In this document: positions 22,382 to 37,191 of the stretch, piece after piece
Numbering within the stretch: the first letter of the stretch is position 1
Layout of the letters: every line of letters starts with the position of its first letter
Source: Crambe crambe
Lineage: Eukaryota > Porifera > Demospongiae > Poecilosclerida > Crambeidae
Direction: 5' to 3'
Assembly (NCBI GenBank): GCA_963924555.1
Contig: OZ004595.1
Coordinates: 3,596,001-3,660,000, forward strand
DNA length: 64,000 nt
Program-made: the position numbers and the translations under genes
The notes under the pieces: generated by a model
Told to the model about the DNA's origin: nothing
Database searches by the model: none
What the model saw: the letters and a program-made list of their open reading frames with translations, nothing else

Positions 22382-25300
22382 ATGTCGCACTCTCAGCAAG
22401 GATCCTCTGTGGACAGGTCAAGGGAACGAGAATCTAGACATCTTTGGGTCGGGGGATTGCCAGACAACATAGATGAAGCAGGCATTAAGGAGTATTTTTC
22501 CAGGTGGATAGTATAACATATTTGTTGTGTCCTTGTATAAGCTTACTTAAGGATGATTTAGAACAGCACTTTTGAACCCATGGGTTTAGCTTTAAACTTT
22601 TCCCCTTGCTTATGCTTATAATGGGGGTAGTCGACAAGTACATCGTTTACAATGATATCATTGTGTGCGGCCATTTTGATGCATAATTTACAGGTGCCAA
22701 GCATTACACAGCAAGAATAGTTAAAAGTGAAAATAGCTGGTAAAACTGCTGGTAGGTGTAGCAATAGATATCTCGGTTGCAGTCTAATCGCCAGCGTGCA
22801 TCCGGTTGTATTTACGCAATACAATTTCATTTACATGCTCATCACGCGGAATATACGGACACTAGGATACTAGGATGACCTTGTATTTCTGGATTCTGTC
22901 AACATAAATCAACAAGACTTGGGCGGCAGTTTTAGGCCGGCACAGATGACCTTTAGTGTGAATTTGGTACATGTAGCTATTACCACTAGAGAGTTATCAA
23001 GCCATGTCTCAATTTCAAGTGTATTGTTGGATTATAGGGCCATTTCCTGTAAACAAGTTATTTCATTTTGATACCAGGTACATTCTACTTACTGCATGTA
23101 AAACAGGGTCTACAGGCATACTAACATAGCCACACCTTCTAACAGGGAAATAACTGGTGGCGTTCACTGTGAATAACATAGTAAACACACTTTCAAGGAA
23201 CACTACATTCAGGTTTACAGTACCTTGCAACTTGCAAGCTCATAGGGAGTGAATGTGTATCAGATCCAACACAGAGAACAGTACTCTAAATATTGCCCAT
23301 CACCCGACATATCAACCCTTATTTGAGCCAGATCAGTAATGAACAGTCTACCCTATCAAAGTAGACATGAAAATTATTTGAGACAGATGAAAAATTCTAA
23401 CTTGAGAATGATTCTAACACTGCTATGATTATATTAAACATACACTTATATATACAAACATGGGCCATTTGCTGTAAAATATAAGTATCAACCTAAAGTA
23501 TGGACATACATGTTAGAATACATACTGACTATATGTTTGTAGTAAGATAACTTCTGTTCATCTCTCTGAAGGGCCCTTAAAAGCCATCTAAACTTCCATG
23601 ACTCTCAACCACCATGGCTATTCTATGCTAAAAAGAGTTACTGTTTACTTACATAGCGGATGGTAAGGTAGAATAAGCCTATCACCATCTGTTGAGAACA
23701 AACCTACCACCTATAAGGTATCTAGTCTGATGAAAAGCCGAGCTCAAGAGATGTACCTCAGCGGCCATTTTCTCAAAAATTATGACGTCATCATGTAATA
23801 CAAAAAGTATTGTAAATGTACGCTGGCGTGTAGACTGGTTGAAGTGGAAATCACTGGTACACGTTTTGTGTGGGAAAAGCCAGCAGGATTGAAGTGATGA
23901 AATAAGAATGGAAGGAGTTATGAACTCATACTTGCTCAAGTGTATGGAAATAGCTGTTGTACGACTTTCACTTCACCTCTCTCAGTCCTCTAAAGAACAT
24001 TACAACCTTATCTCTGATAGTGCTCTGTACACCCAGAGACAATGAAAAATCACCAGAGTTAAATGTACCACATAATATTTAGTCAATTTGGTTCGCATGT
24101 GCAACCTTAGTGTCTGAGCAGTGGATGCTTCTTCCCCTTTCACAGCCATACTTTTCAGCCAGATTGCCACAAATACAGCTCACTTTCATACAAGCAGCTT
24201 GCTAGAGCAATTAAATAACCATCACTCCCAGTGCATGTGCTAAATGCCTGCCAATTTAGTTCTGCAAATCCACCATGAAACTGCCTGAGCAAAAAGATAC
24301 ACAGTCACAAGCAGCTGTGGCTATGCAGCTGTTATTGTGTATCAGAATGGCCACAATTAAGTGGGCCTAGCTCTCTATTCACATATTATTGATGATTCAC
24401 AGGTTTGGCAAGATTGAGGGTGTGAAGATATTGCCCCAAAAATATCCCAACATTGGAGTAGCTGCATTCATAGATTTCTATGACGTCAAGAGTGCCACTG
24501 AAGCCAAAGAGACAAAGCACACATTGAATGGACAAGAACTACGTACCAACTTCAAATCCAACCCGGGTGAAAAGTATGATGGCTCAAAGCCCCAAGATAA
24601 AGAGAAGCAAGAGAGGTATAGATGGTGTGATTAATCTTGTTCTTGTTATTGTTTGTATTGCTAGTGTAGTTGCTGATAGTTAGAAAAGTGTTCTAGTAGT
24701 TGCTGTAGTGTTTGAGTAGATAGCCTGTGTCGCTTCACTAGTATCGTCATTGATCGTTTTGATTCGTTTGTTTTTCGTTTCTGTTTGGAAAATCGAAGAC
24801 TGCTAAAGACACGAAGAAATTGATTAATCTCTATAGCTAATAGACATGCGTAAATTGAGTGTGTAGATGTGTATGCAGTGAGGTAAGTTGACTTTAATAT
24901 AAGTCTAGAGGAGTTTTCTACCTAAATGCATAATAGGTACTGTGCAGACGTTGTGTGATTTGCAGGTCAGCATTATTTTTAAGTACTTGGATGATTATTA
25001 TTCTTGAGGGAGGGACTCAACTGGCTGGGTATCTTTAGTTTCAGCTGACATTTTACTGGGGAAGTAATTAAATAGGGTGAACCCTTCATCTGTAGCTAAG
25101 TCATGCATCCTCAAGAAGTGTATTACTGTATCTGCTGTCTCCAAGGACACATCTGGCAATAGTTACCCCTCGAGGTGTAATTAGTATACTTTTAGTTGAT
25201 TATATTTTTATCACATGCCTACTTAGTGATTCCAGCTCCTCTGGAAGTGAGAGTGGGTCAAGCAGCAGCTCTTCTTCCAGTGACTCTGACCATGAAACCT

Positions 25301-28300
25301 CAAGCACTAAAAAAGGGAAGAAGAAAAGTGGAGGTAGCACCAACAGCAACGGTGCTCTCCTTATTAAAGTCACAGGACTGGCTAACAGGCCAGGTGAGTT
25401 CAAAGAGCTTGGTAACCTTTTCATAGCCAGTGCAAAATATATAATCCTGTAGCCATTACCACTGTTGGTGTGCATCAGATAGTCCACTTGGTGGGAATTA
25501 ATTGTATTGTATTATATCCCCATCAGAGCGAGTACTTTTAGATGGTCTTTACTATGAATTTGGTCGTTATTCCACTAATGTTGTGATCAAGATGTATGGA
25601 GATGCAGAGAAGAGATGGGCAGTCATCAAATACAGAAGGTATAGGAGGCTTGATGTGTATATAGTGGAATTATTTACTGTGTACTGTAGGGCTGATAAGT
25701 GTCGAGAAGCATTTACACAGTCACAAGGAGTTGTTTTATTTGGCAGCAAAATCAAACTATCACTAATAGACACAGATGGTAAGATGTAAGATATCTTAGG
25801 TGGATAAATTTTTTTAGTATTATAATAAATCACATATGCAACAACTGAAATTCTAAATGATGCACACTAGTTACCACACATAATTTCCTTTGATCTTTGT
25901 GGATACATGTTGCTGTTTCACTGGATACCTGAAACTGGAGATTTTGCATCTGGATACAAAGTATCCTGTATCCAAATACAAAAATATCAGTGTTTATATT
26001 ATGTAGCTAGCTATCAAGTCATACGTACAAGCTCATTCTTCCCCCAGAATAGGATGATATAAGTGTATCAATATCATCTAGATTTTCCTCCAGGGGGTCA
26101 TGATTCTGGGCACATGATTCATCCAGGTGGAGGAAGAGATCCAATATCACGTCACATGCAGGAGGATTTGGACCCTCAGGCTACTCGTTCTCTTTTCGTG
26201 GGGAACATACCAAAACAGATCAATGTGTATGAGCTGAGAGATGCCTTCCTCAGATATGGCAATGTTTTGGTGAGTGGTTCACCATGTACACATCTGTAGA
26301 TACCACGTTTTAGGTACATATGAGGTGAAAATCATAAAATCAAGGAGGGAGGGTTCAAGCTTGATCCTGATAATTCTTTCAGGATGTAGAGATCAAGAAG
26401 ATGGGTGGTACTGCTACATATGGTTTCATTTTATATTACGACCTCATGAGTGCCGTCACGGCCAAACAGTTTATGGATGGTCACAACCTCAAGGGGAACA
26501 ACATAAGGGTATGTACAGCATCCAGTTTCAATTCTTCAATTCATTATACTGCAACTTTGGTGACTGTTGGTGACATGCAGGTTGGCTTTGGTAAAGGTAC
26601 TCCTAGCAAGCAAGTATGGATAGATGGTCTGGACCCAACTACTGCTGAATCTCAGTTGGAGCGCCATCTTAGCAAATATGGCAAGGTAGGCTTTGAATAA
26701 TTTATAGTCATGCCCATTAAATTTTTATGCCTTTTCAGATTGTGCGTCTTGGAATTGACCACCAACGTTGCTGTGCAATGGTTCAGTATGATGACATGGA
26801 AGCTGCCAAGGAAGCTCTTCTCTCAGTCAAGGGCATCCGTATAAAGAATAGCAGGAAATTGATGGCAAGTTTTATTGTATTCACATGCTGTCGCAATGAT
26901 AACTTTTTGGAATGTACTACAACCCTAGTATGTATGACACTTGCTATCACATCTGGTTGAGTGTTATATTGATTTCCATATAGACTGACTTTGCCAACCG
27001 TGATGCACGTTCTGCTTTTTTTTCTCGCGTCATGAGTGGGGATGGTGCAATGCCCCCTCATAGAGGTTTCCCTGGACCTCCTGGGGGAATGTTTGGTTCA
27101 GGTAAGACCTGACTTTCTAGCAGCTCTACTGTATGATATTCATAAGAAATAAGACCAGGACCACATTCACTTTACATGATGTTATGATTCATTTAGACAT
27201 GATGGGAGATCCTCATATGATGATGCCTCACCCAGGGATGCACATGATGGGCCGAGGTGGGGCCTTCCCTCCACATGGCCACCCTATGGATTACTACTAC
27301 AACCCCTACATGGACGAGTACTACGGAAGAGGTCGGCCTCCATTTGGTGAGAAAACTCTCGTACTTAGAGAACTATGTATGGCTAAGGAATGTATATTGA
27401 TGCACACTTTTGTAGGACCACCTGGTATGCGTCGATTTCCACCTGGACCAGGGGGACCGTATGGTAGAGAGGGACCTGATGAGTATGATGAAGAACTGCG
27501 TGCCTTCAGCAGGAAGAGGGAGAGAGAGAAGAGGAACAGACGTCAGGATGCCTCCAGTGAATCTGGGGACAGTCAATCAGAAGACAGGGAGAAAGGTGAT
27601 GAGGAAGAATCTAGGAAGCGGAAGAAGGCTACAAAAGGAAGAGAAAAGGGAAAGAAGGTATCTAAGAAAGCAAAAGACAAGGATCCTTCCGATGAAGGTA
27701 TGTCTTTGTGGATTATGAATCAATAAGAGATCTGCATATTGTGATTATGCAATTGCACAGGTGAGACTGACAGTAACAGTTCAAGTGAGGATCAGCATGA
27801 AGAATTACGCCTCAAAGCAACTCGCAAGTCCAAGGATTTGCGAGAAAAACTCAAAAAGAAGTCACAGAAGAAAGTAAAGGATGTCATTTCCTCAGATGAA
27901 GAGAACTCAGAAGAAGAAGTTACCAGCAAATCCAACAAGAGCAAGAACAGATATGAGCGTAAATCTATTGATAAAGATTATAGTCCTGCTGAGCAACCTT
28001 CAAAGAAAAAGACTCCAGTTTCTTCAGTTCATTCTTCTCCACAGAATTCACCTCTGAGAAATGTGCGATCCAAACAGAAGCAGGAGAAGGGAGAAAGTGA
28101 GGAAGACTATGATTTTGAACAACAGAAACCACAGGCTAAGGAGTCCAAGGAATATCAAAGAAAGAAGGAGAAGATAGGAGAGGGGCACAGGGATGAAAGC
28201 AAACGAGAAGAACCTCCACTGTACAGTAGCACTAGGGTCAAAGGGTCTCGTAAGGAAACAAGCAATGGGACTATAGCACGGTCCGCACGAGATGAAGAAA

Positions 28301-31300
28301 AGAGTATTTCTTATGGGGGCCAGAAAAAATTAACTGGCCGAGTCAGTGAAGATAGTGATATTCGTGCATCAGAAGTGAAGAGTAAAGAGAAAGTGCTGAC
28401 ACCTGAGAGCCCTGCAGTCAGCATAAAATCAAGTCATTCACCACCAGCTAATATTGAGAGTGATTTGAGCAGTGGAGAGGACTTCAAAGAAAAGGAAGTA
28501 GTGCCACCAAAGAGAGGAAAATCAGGGTTTCAAAAGAGAGAAAGGAGTGATGGAAGTGACAATGGGATAGAAAAACGTCATCTTTCATCTCCTATGTACT
28601 CTCCACGCCACCCAAGGACTCCCGATTTGCCATTGGATGAGCCCGGGTGGAAAGGAGATCCCCCTCGTATTCATCCCCATTCAGATGAGGAGGAAGATAA
28701 TCACAGCAATAGGGCCATGGATGTTCCTCGTAAGAGCCGGAAACAGCTTCCCCGTCGGTACCAGATTGATCCTAGCTCTGAGCAGAAGAGAGACAGTGGG
28801 AGATACCGTGAAGGAAAAGAAAGTCGTCCAGAGAGAAGGTACCATGTTCAGCCTTCATCACCTACCCCTCCGCCTTCTTATTCTACTCACCCAAGGAAAA
28901 AGCATTTCCGTTCCCCTCCACCAATGGAGAGCTTTGATAGGAGGAGGCATAGAGGGCGACCGTACTCTCCAGGGGGGCATCAGCACCGCAGGTATTCCAG
29001 GTCCCCTCCTTACCCTGCTTCTCCACCTCTTCATAGGATCAAGTCGCCTTATGGTAGTCCTCCTCACAGGTAAGAGTAATAATTCACACACAGTGGAAAA
29101 TTTCTGCTGCATCTGACAGTGACACCATGGGGAGTACATTCACTTGAAGCAATATCTTGTTACTCCAATATCTTGTTACTTCCACGGTGGCTACTTTGTT
29201 TATCCGTCTGTTCTCTTAGCTAACATAATCCTGCATGATTGTTGCTGCTATTGACTAAATTATGGGGGGAAATCAGCACAAAAAAAGGAGCATGCTGTAC
29301 AAAAAGTGGTACATAAGGAACGGGGACAAGAAGTTGAAGCAAAACGGGGAATACCATCTAAGAAATTAATGGCACTACTGAGCAATGACGATGCTAAGGA
29401 ATTAAGGGGTAGTTTGGCTACTGTTTCTGTCAGTATCTCTCTCCAAATTTGGGCAATATGAAAATGGCCTAGTCTTCTTGAGTGATATTAATGGGACTAT
29501 CTTACAATCATGTTATTTTCAATCAATTGATCAAAGTATCTTAGGGTGCAAGATGGCTGAGTAAAACACATGTAATCCACTCATACTGTCTCTGCATGTG
29601 GAGCAAGGGTTCAGAGCATGTATTCCCAAATCTTTTTTTCTTGTAGGTCACCTATTCCTCGACCACGAGGGCCTAGGCATCGCTACGAGTCTCCTCCCTT
29701 TGAAGGTCAGCGAAGCAAGTATCTTAGAGGACGAGGTGTCAGCCCTCCCTCTCCCCATCACCGATACCCCTTTTCCCCATCTCCACCGCCACCTCGTAAT
29801 AATGCACGATCACCTGCAGGTCAGTTGTACTATAGCTCTTGACTCTCTGTGGGGTTTTTTGAATGAGTTCAATTTCTCTCTAATTCAAATGGGACAAGGA
29901 TAGGGATAAATGTAACTTATACTATACTATAGATGCATGATTATGTCCATTCTAGGTGTGGCGTTTTTGCACTGATTTTAAAACTCACTGCTGTAATTTG
30001 GCAGGTCGTCGTCATGGAAGGCACCGTTCCTCGTCCTTGTCTCCCCCAAGGCTTGGACGTGGGAACAAAAGGGACAGATCCCCTGGTTCTGACCATTTAC
30101 GAGCTTCACCAAGACCACCTGACTATGAAGTGGTGAAACGATACAGTAAGAGGCCAGGCTACAGTAGAACACCTTCTCCAAAGGATAAATATAGAGATAT
30201 AGGTATAACATGATCAATGAACATGGCAGCAACACTTTTTAAGTATCAAAGTGGGCTCCTGTTGTCACTGTATATCAGGATTGATCCCTTCATAAGTTTA
30301 CAAGAGGGCGAACCTAGAACATAGCTACTAGGTTGCACTGTGTGACTAGAAGATTGAAATTTCACAGGGGTTTGGCTATGTACATTCTTGCCACTATTCT
30401 TTTCTTTTAGTGAAAGAGGAATACCCTGATTCCAAGCGACGCAGAATAGAAAGTGCTCGACCCAAATCTCCTACCACTCCTCCGCCATCTAGGGATGTGG
30501 TTAAAGCTAGCACATCAAAAACATCACGCCAAGGTCTATATTATTTTATGTATAAATAAATATTGGCCAGAGAGAATACTGAAATACCTACCACTCGGTA
30601 AACTTTGGACAAACCTCCCCAGGAAGAGACCAGTTTTTCTGCCTCACTAGTGATTATTTTGTTTATTTGTTGTTCAGCCCATCCACCACATCCAAGTGGA
30701 ACAACTTCTGAGAAACATGGGTACAAGAGTTCCAACCCATCTTCTGTACCTTTTGAAATGAGTTCCAAGTCCTCTTCCCAGGCATTGTCCAAGAGCCAAC
30801 CCAGCCCTGCACCACCACAAGAAAACAACCTCATGGACTTGCTCAGGTCTGGTAGCACCCTCTGTTATTGATACAGTGGAATCTCACACAAAGATACTAC
30901 AGGGATAGTTGAAAGCGTAGAGATTTTAGCAATCTCAGGCTTGCAGGGCTGTGCTGTTGAAGGGAGCTCCCTTTTGTTTTTATCATTTATTGAATGTATA
31001 ATATTAGGCGCTATCCTGTGATGTGGCAAGGACATTTAATGTTGAAGAATGATGCAGCTGCAGTTCAGCTTCACTTCCTCAGTGGGAATGTCCAGCTGGC
31101 AAATTCCAGTTTGCCTCAGCAAACAGAACAAAAGACACCAGTTCTTCGCATATCACAAAGGATGAGACTAGAGAAGACACAGCTTGATGGAGTGGACAGG
31201 CGAATACAGGTGTGTATAACTTTGTATATATTATTGGGTGAGCAAAGCCCACATCAGGTACAGAAAGCTTGCAAGATCCAATTTAGAGCATTATTTTAAC

Positions 31301-31823
31301 TGCTATCATAGCTAGGCATTTCAGTTGATAGCGCAGCATATGAGGATTATGTGTATTCCAGCCAAAAGTATGTGTGTATTAACCAGAGAGCCTGGACACG
31401 AGTATAAGAATGCTTCAACTCACCCCTAGTAATACAGGATCATCTCTCTCCCTCCCTCCAGGCTGAAGGTGAGCATTGTCTGTTGTTGGCTCTACCATGT
31501 GGACGGGATGCCAATGACGTGCACTCTCAGACACATGCCCTCAAAACTAACCTCATCAACTACTTGCTGCAGAAAAAAGCAGCAGGCATCATTAACATCC
31601 AAGGAGGGCAGGTATGTGACAACTCACTGTACACCATGTAATGCTTCTAGTCAGTAAGAGGATGCCACCGCATATTTCTTCTTTTTTCCAGGGTAGTGGC
31701 TATGTTCTGCACATATTCCCGCCATGTCCTTTTTCTCAGTCTCATCTATCTCGAGTTGCACCTGATCTTCTCAGCAGTGCCTCAGATGACTGTCACCTAA
31801 TGATAATAGTGGCCACTATGTAA
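22382..31823 (+). CDS. SPEN: SPEN/SHARP-type transcriptional regulator: four RRMs and SPOC domain
   Basis: Nuclear RNA-binding corepressor scaffold. Twenty exons (22382-22503, 24403-24615, 25227-25393, 25527-25638, 25690-25778, 26094-26269, 26383-26508, 26581-26685, 26739-26864, 26984-27101, 27197-27346, 27416-27697, 27761-29069, 29647-29819, 30005-30202, 30411-30533, 30678-30846, 31008-31209, 31462-31611, 31692-31823) give 1,413 aa. RRM1 (about 18-92) has HLWVGGLP; RRM2 (155-234) follows a Ser-rich linker; RRM3 (260-337) has SLFVGNIP; RRM4 (345-418) has VWIDGLDP. Then come a Gly/Met/Pro-rich part, a long Arg/Ser/Lys/Glu-rich disordered middle, and a C-terminal SPOC domain (about 1254-1413: YPVMWQGHLMLKND, SGYVLHIFPPC). 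Four RRMs indicate SPEN rather than RBM15 (three). Intron 9 uses a GC donor. Vertebrate SPEN is about 3,660 aa, so the middle is much shorter here. AATAAA is at 31842. Confidence 0.93.
22780..23837 (-). mobile_element. DNA transposon (non-autonomous), copy 2, in SPEN intron 1
   Basis: This is a 1,058-bp element, the reverse complement of 5454-6881 at roughly 99% by eye outside an internal deletion. Ends are CAGTCTAATCGCCAGCGT at 22780 and ACGCTGGCGTGTAGACTG ending at 23837; the latter differs at two positions. It is flanked by the 4-bp target duplication GTTG (22776-22779, 23838-23841). It sits in SPEN intron 1, antisense to SPEN, and carries its own TGACGTCA (23783-23790). Confidence 0.92.
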
Positions 31824-31953
31824 TATCACTCTGTTTTACATAATAAATACATTTTCTCATTATGCGCGCTCAAAATACTTAATCTTATAATACGCATGCG
31901 CGTAATGATGATTTGTGAGTCCATCGATTATTGCCAGGTTTGTTTTTGACGAG

Positions 31954-34900
31954 ATGAAAGTATGGTGTCTTATCCTGCTTGGCTGTCTGTTTCGTATTAT
32001 TGAAGAGGTAAGCTTTTTTGAATTAAATATTGCAGTATAACACTATCAATCCTGCATTGCAGGCAGTGTCAGAGGAATCTGGATCAGGTAAAATTACTGA
32101 TTGCTAGGATTTCATTGCAGATTCACTAGCATAATAATAGTGTTGACATTACTTTAATAATTGTGGTTTCTAAGGTCTACAATGTCTTGATGGAGAATTT
32201 CAGTGTTTATCATCAGGACTCTGCATTGCTGAGCATCTAGTGTGCAATGCCAGACCGGATTGCCCTCAAGGAGAAGATGAATCTGTGTGCCCATCGCAAA
32301 CTGACTGTCACATAGATGAATTCAGGTAGGAACTTGAGCTTATCTCTGCATTGATACAATTTCTTGTGTGGTGATACCAATGTCTGCTAAGAGTTTGTTT
32401 GCAGGTTGCATGACCACTGTCCATCTGTTGAGGGCAATGAGTAATGTTGCATGTGGTCTTTGAGGTGCTCACTTGAATGGCTTGTGTAAATACACAGTTG
32501 GTTTGCACTAATGGCTTCAAGTCCAGTGTTTTACCATGGCTACCTATCTTGTAAACACTGCAATCAAAGGATAAACAGATGACTAAAATGGACAGCTAAA
32601 AAGAAATTGGTTTGAGAATTTTGCTCTCTCTGATAATAGGAGACACACATACACTTGTTATGCTGGCATCCAGGTTGATGACTTCCAGTCTTACAGTATT
32701 CAGCTATCTGCACTGCAGTATTATTACTAGAGTCTTATGTTTATAGGTGCAGCTCTAGAGACAAGTGTGTTTCTCTGAAAAAAATGTGTGATGGTATTTC
32801 AGACTGCAGCGATGGGAGTGATGAAGAATCATGTGGTAATGAAGGAATGAACCCTTATCATTCGCATCATTAGTATGGCAGCATCACACTATCACTAGCA
32901 TCGTTAGCATCAAATTCATAGCATCATTAGCATCACAACATCATAATCCTAGCATCATTAATTAACATCATAGGATTACCATATGGCCAGAAATTTTGAA
33001 TTGTGTGATTAATACACAAAACAGGGATTTGGTACACATCAATTTCTCACTGTATGGTAAAACATGATGAGCATCATCATGTCACCAGCAACAAAAATTC
33101 ACACACTATCATCATTACACTGTGCTGATATTCCTCTGCAGATGATGCCCCTTCTGGATCAGTGTGTGCTTCTAACCAATTTCCATGTGCAATAAGAGGT
33201 CCCTGTATTCCTCTAGCCTTCCTCTGCAATGGTGTTGGGGATTGTCCAAATGGAGATGATGAGAGTCGATGTGGTAATGAATGTGTCCCTAGGAATGATG
33301 CCATGTCCACATCAACGTTTGTTTGAGATCAGTACATTGATCAGCACCAAGCGATTGATGTTGTAATGTCACCAATAATAATTATAGGGTAGAGAATTCA
33401 TTTGCAAATCAAATTCTGTTCTAGAGGGCCAGGGCCAGGGGACACACACACACAACTGCAATAGAATTGTTCTGATAGTGTTATTACTCACCCACTAGAA
33501 CAATCAGATGTTGAGGTACAGATGCCAAAGGAAATCACAGTTCGATCTGGGGCTAATTTCACTCTTTCATGTGAGGCCTTTGGCTATCCTCCTCCATTTG
33601 TGTCATGGAGGAGGAACTTACAGCCCCTTCATCAAGATTCTCATTACAACTTCACATCACGAAATGGATTTGGAGTGCTACGTGTGAGGAGTGCCAGGCT
33701 GGAAGATGCTGGCAAGTATCACTGTCAAGTGACCTCTACACTCCATGGCTCTCGCCTTGTTAAGCCAAGTGTTCAGGTCATAGTCCAAGATGGTGAGTAC
33801 ATTAATACTAAAGTTAGGGAATAATTCTTGGCTCCCTATGAAACGAAGTTACAATATGTATATGTTATGTAGATTTGAGGTCTCCCTCCCCTCTTTCTTG
33901 AATGTACTACATAATTTAATATTATGTTTTCTATATTCAGCGTCCCCATTGAAGTGCCTGGACAGTACCAACCTGACCTACCCTGAAGGCTCCTACTATT
34001 ACGATGTGCAGCCAGTTGGAGTAGGGCCTGCATCCCAAGCAGCGGCAGATATTGTGTTCGTTGTGGATGAATCAGCCTCCATGGTCAGAGAGCACAACTG
34101 GATCAGAGAAGAAGTTGGAATCATTGATCGAATATTGAAGACTAGAGGTGTAGGCGCAGGAGAAAGAAACAACTTATTCGCTCTAGTTGGTTTTGGTAGG
34201 AATGACCCTCAAGCCATAGCTGGTATTTCATTAACCCACCTGACTTCAGCAAGTGATTTTGTAGAGGCATCAAGGAACTTGATGCTTAGTGGAACATTTG
34301 AAGACGGATATGCAGCTATTGATTATTCCCTTGAGAACATAGTTACCAGACCAGACACTGCCAAACAGCTAATATTAGTCACTGATGAGGACAGATCTGT
34401 CCTCAGGCCAGATTTATCTCGAGAAGTCATAGAGAGCCGGTTAAGGAGAACTGGATTTGTTTTGAACGTGGTTGTCAATCAAGCACTTCAACTCAGTCCC
34501 TTTGGGAGTGGCTCATTTATCTTGGGGGTAACCAACAAATCAGCTTACCTCTTTGATCCTTTTTCTAAAAACCTCTTCTCGGTATCTGATATAAGTGATG
34601 GTGTGAATCCATCCAGTGAATTCAGTTTTGGCAGCACTTTTGAAGACTATGTTGAACTGGCATTGAAGATGAGTGGAGCTGCATGGGATCTGAATCAACT
34701 AAGAGAAGAAGGACAATTTGCAAGGGCATTTACCAATGCTTTCACAGAGGTCAAAGTGGAAGAAGTGATGACTGTTTTCCGATACTGTTTTGAGTGTTTG
34801 TGCATGTCCTTCAGGGAAGTGTGTTCATTGGCCAGTGGTGTGAGTCTTAAGGAGTGCAGAGGGACATTTCCAGGTACATACTTGTGGGATGAAGATATAT

Positions 34901-36677
34901 GCTGCATAGCTAGTCTATGCAGCTAGCTCTCTCAACTATGCAGAGCAGCCTACAAAATTGGTTGGACTATCAAATTTCAAGTACTGTTGGTTTCGTGAGA
35001 AAATTAATCAGTAGGGACCACAGAAACTTGATCCTTCCATATTGTATCAGAAATAGCACAATCCATCCCAAACACCAACCCTCAAGTGAAATAGCACACT
35101 CCATCCCAAACACCAACCCTCAAGTGAAATAGCACACTCCATCCCAAACACCAACCCTCAAGTGAAAGTAATTAATATGGATTTGATTACCTAGCTACCC
35201 TGAGAATAGAATTTTTGGGGGTGGTTTTAAAAGGGCCAGTGGGTAATAATGTCGGTGTGCAGCTAATGTACTGTAATATTTTGCTATTTCTATGATCCTT
35301 TGCAGTGGTACGAAGTGCAGTTACACCCAGGAGCACTCTTATAAAGAGTGGAACCACGGTTTCATTCGAATGTCTCTCGTACACCAACTTCAAAAACCTG
35401 ACATTGAGCTATAGATGGATGTACCCGCCTGAATTGGGTGGAGCCGTCACCATAGATAATGAGGTATTGATGGTGGGAAATGCTGACAGTGCAGCAGAGG
35501 TCAACTACACATGCATAGTATCATTGGAAGGAACTGCATTGACCAGTACAGCTACTGCAACTCTAAGTATTGGTGAGTCACATGTCTCAACTAGCCATGT
35601 GGAACAATACTATCATTGCTGTCCTAATTCAATTATGCCCCCACAATTATTGTTTAGACTGTGAATTGAATGATGGAGAAATGACCACACCCATTCCCCC
35701 TCCCCCACAGTCCGCACCCATTCAGCCTTCAAAACACTAGATCTGCCACTGCATGTATAGCAGCTACACACACGCAAAAAAGATTTAGTGATTATGACAG
35801 ACATGTTTCAATGCCTTATTTCTTCTTTGGTACAGATACCAGATGTCGGCTTCAAGACCAGAGCTACCTTGTTCTTGGTGATATGAAGCTCATATCAGCT
35901 CCCAGGGCTGACAATCTAAGCCGTGCAGTAGATGTAATTCTCCTGGTGGATGAATCAAGCTCAATGGCTGAAGAACACAGTTGGATCCCCACAATGACCC
36001 AGCAGTTGGATCAAGCTCTGATGGACATTAACATAGGAAATGAACAAAGGAATCGTTTTGGAGTGGTTGGGTTTGGAGATGATTGTGATGATCAGAACGC
36101 TCTCGGAAGAGTTCTATTGAACTCAATGCAGCAAGGTTTTGGAGTTGCTGACAACATCACAGATTTCACGAGAAATTTAAACCTTGGAGGCAGAAGTGAA
36201 GATGGTTATGGTGCTATCCACATAGCTCTGGATAACTATACTTTCCGAGATGTTGCTAAGCAATTCATTTTAATAACTGATGAAGATCGAGATGCTCTAA
36301 ACCAGAACTTGACGAGAGAGACCATAAGGTCCATGCTTGAGGATAATGAAGTGCTCCTCAATGCAGTCATCAGTGAGGAGTTCCAGGCCAACAGTTTGAG
36401 AGCTCTTGGAATGGACAGTAACCAGAATGCATATGTGTACGATCCATCAATCCGATCACTGTTCCGAGTCCTTGAGGGTTCTGGAGAGTCTGTGGAAGAC
36501 AGTGCTCATGGTTCTACTAGCACTGATTACACACAGCTGGCTCTGCAGCTCAAAGGTGCCGCCTGGGATCTGAGTCAGTTACGACAAGGCAAGTCGGTCG
36601 TCATGCTTCTTTATTTTATTACCTAAAGTGGAATTTCTCTTTTGAAAATCCCCCCCCCCCAAATAATAGTAGTAGTA

Positions 36678-36730
<53 letters not shown>

Positions 36731-37152
36731 TAGCCTGCACCCACAGAAAATCTGTGCAATTTTATTGAAATTCTAGCTAAGCCTATGCTTCCTTCAGCGA
36801 GGCTTTTCCTATGTAGTTTTCTGGCATCTTAGGCTTGCTGTAGCCCTGCATTCTTTGCTGGCCTAGGCTTACTGCAGTCTCCAGCCCCTTGCTTGTTTCT
36901 ATCTTCGCCAGGTTGGTTAGCCATTGACCTTTAAACTGTATTTCTCTTTCTCTCGCTTCTTTGTAACGTTGGACTCTTAGAGCGTCAAAATTCATTGTTG
37001 AGTCAAGTCCACAGCTAGAAACTAGAGTGCTTGGACGAATCGAGCCGCTCCGCAGCTCGATCCACCCTTCCTTCCTTGCTTTGAATCTTGTATGTTGCCA
37101 CGAGTGACACACATGCGCGTTACCAATTGACCTTTGAACCGTGTACAATAAC

Positions 37153-37191
<39 letters not shown>

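Noticed and set aside
22187-22399. 71-codon N-terminal extension of TRAF
   Set aside because: Overlaps the divergent SPEN start codon and has a Lys/Arg-rich, family-unlike sequence.
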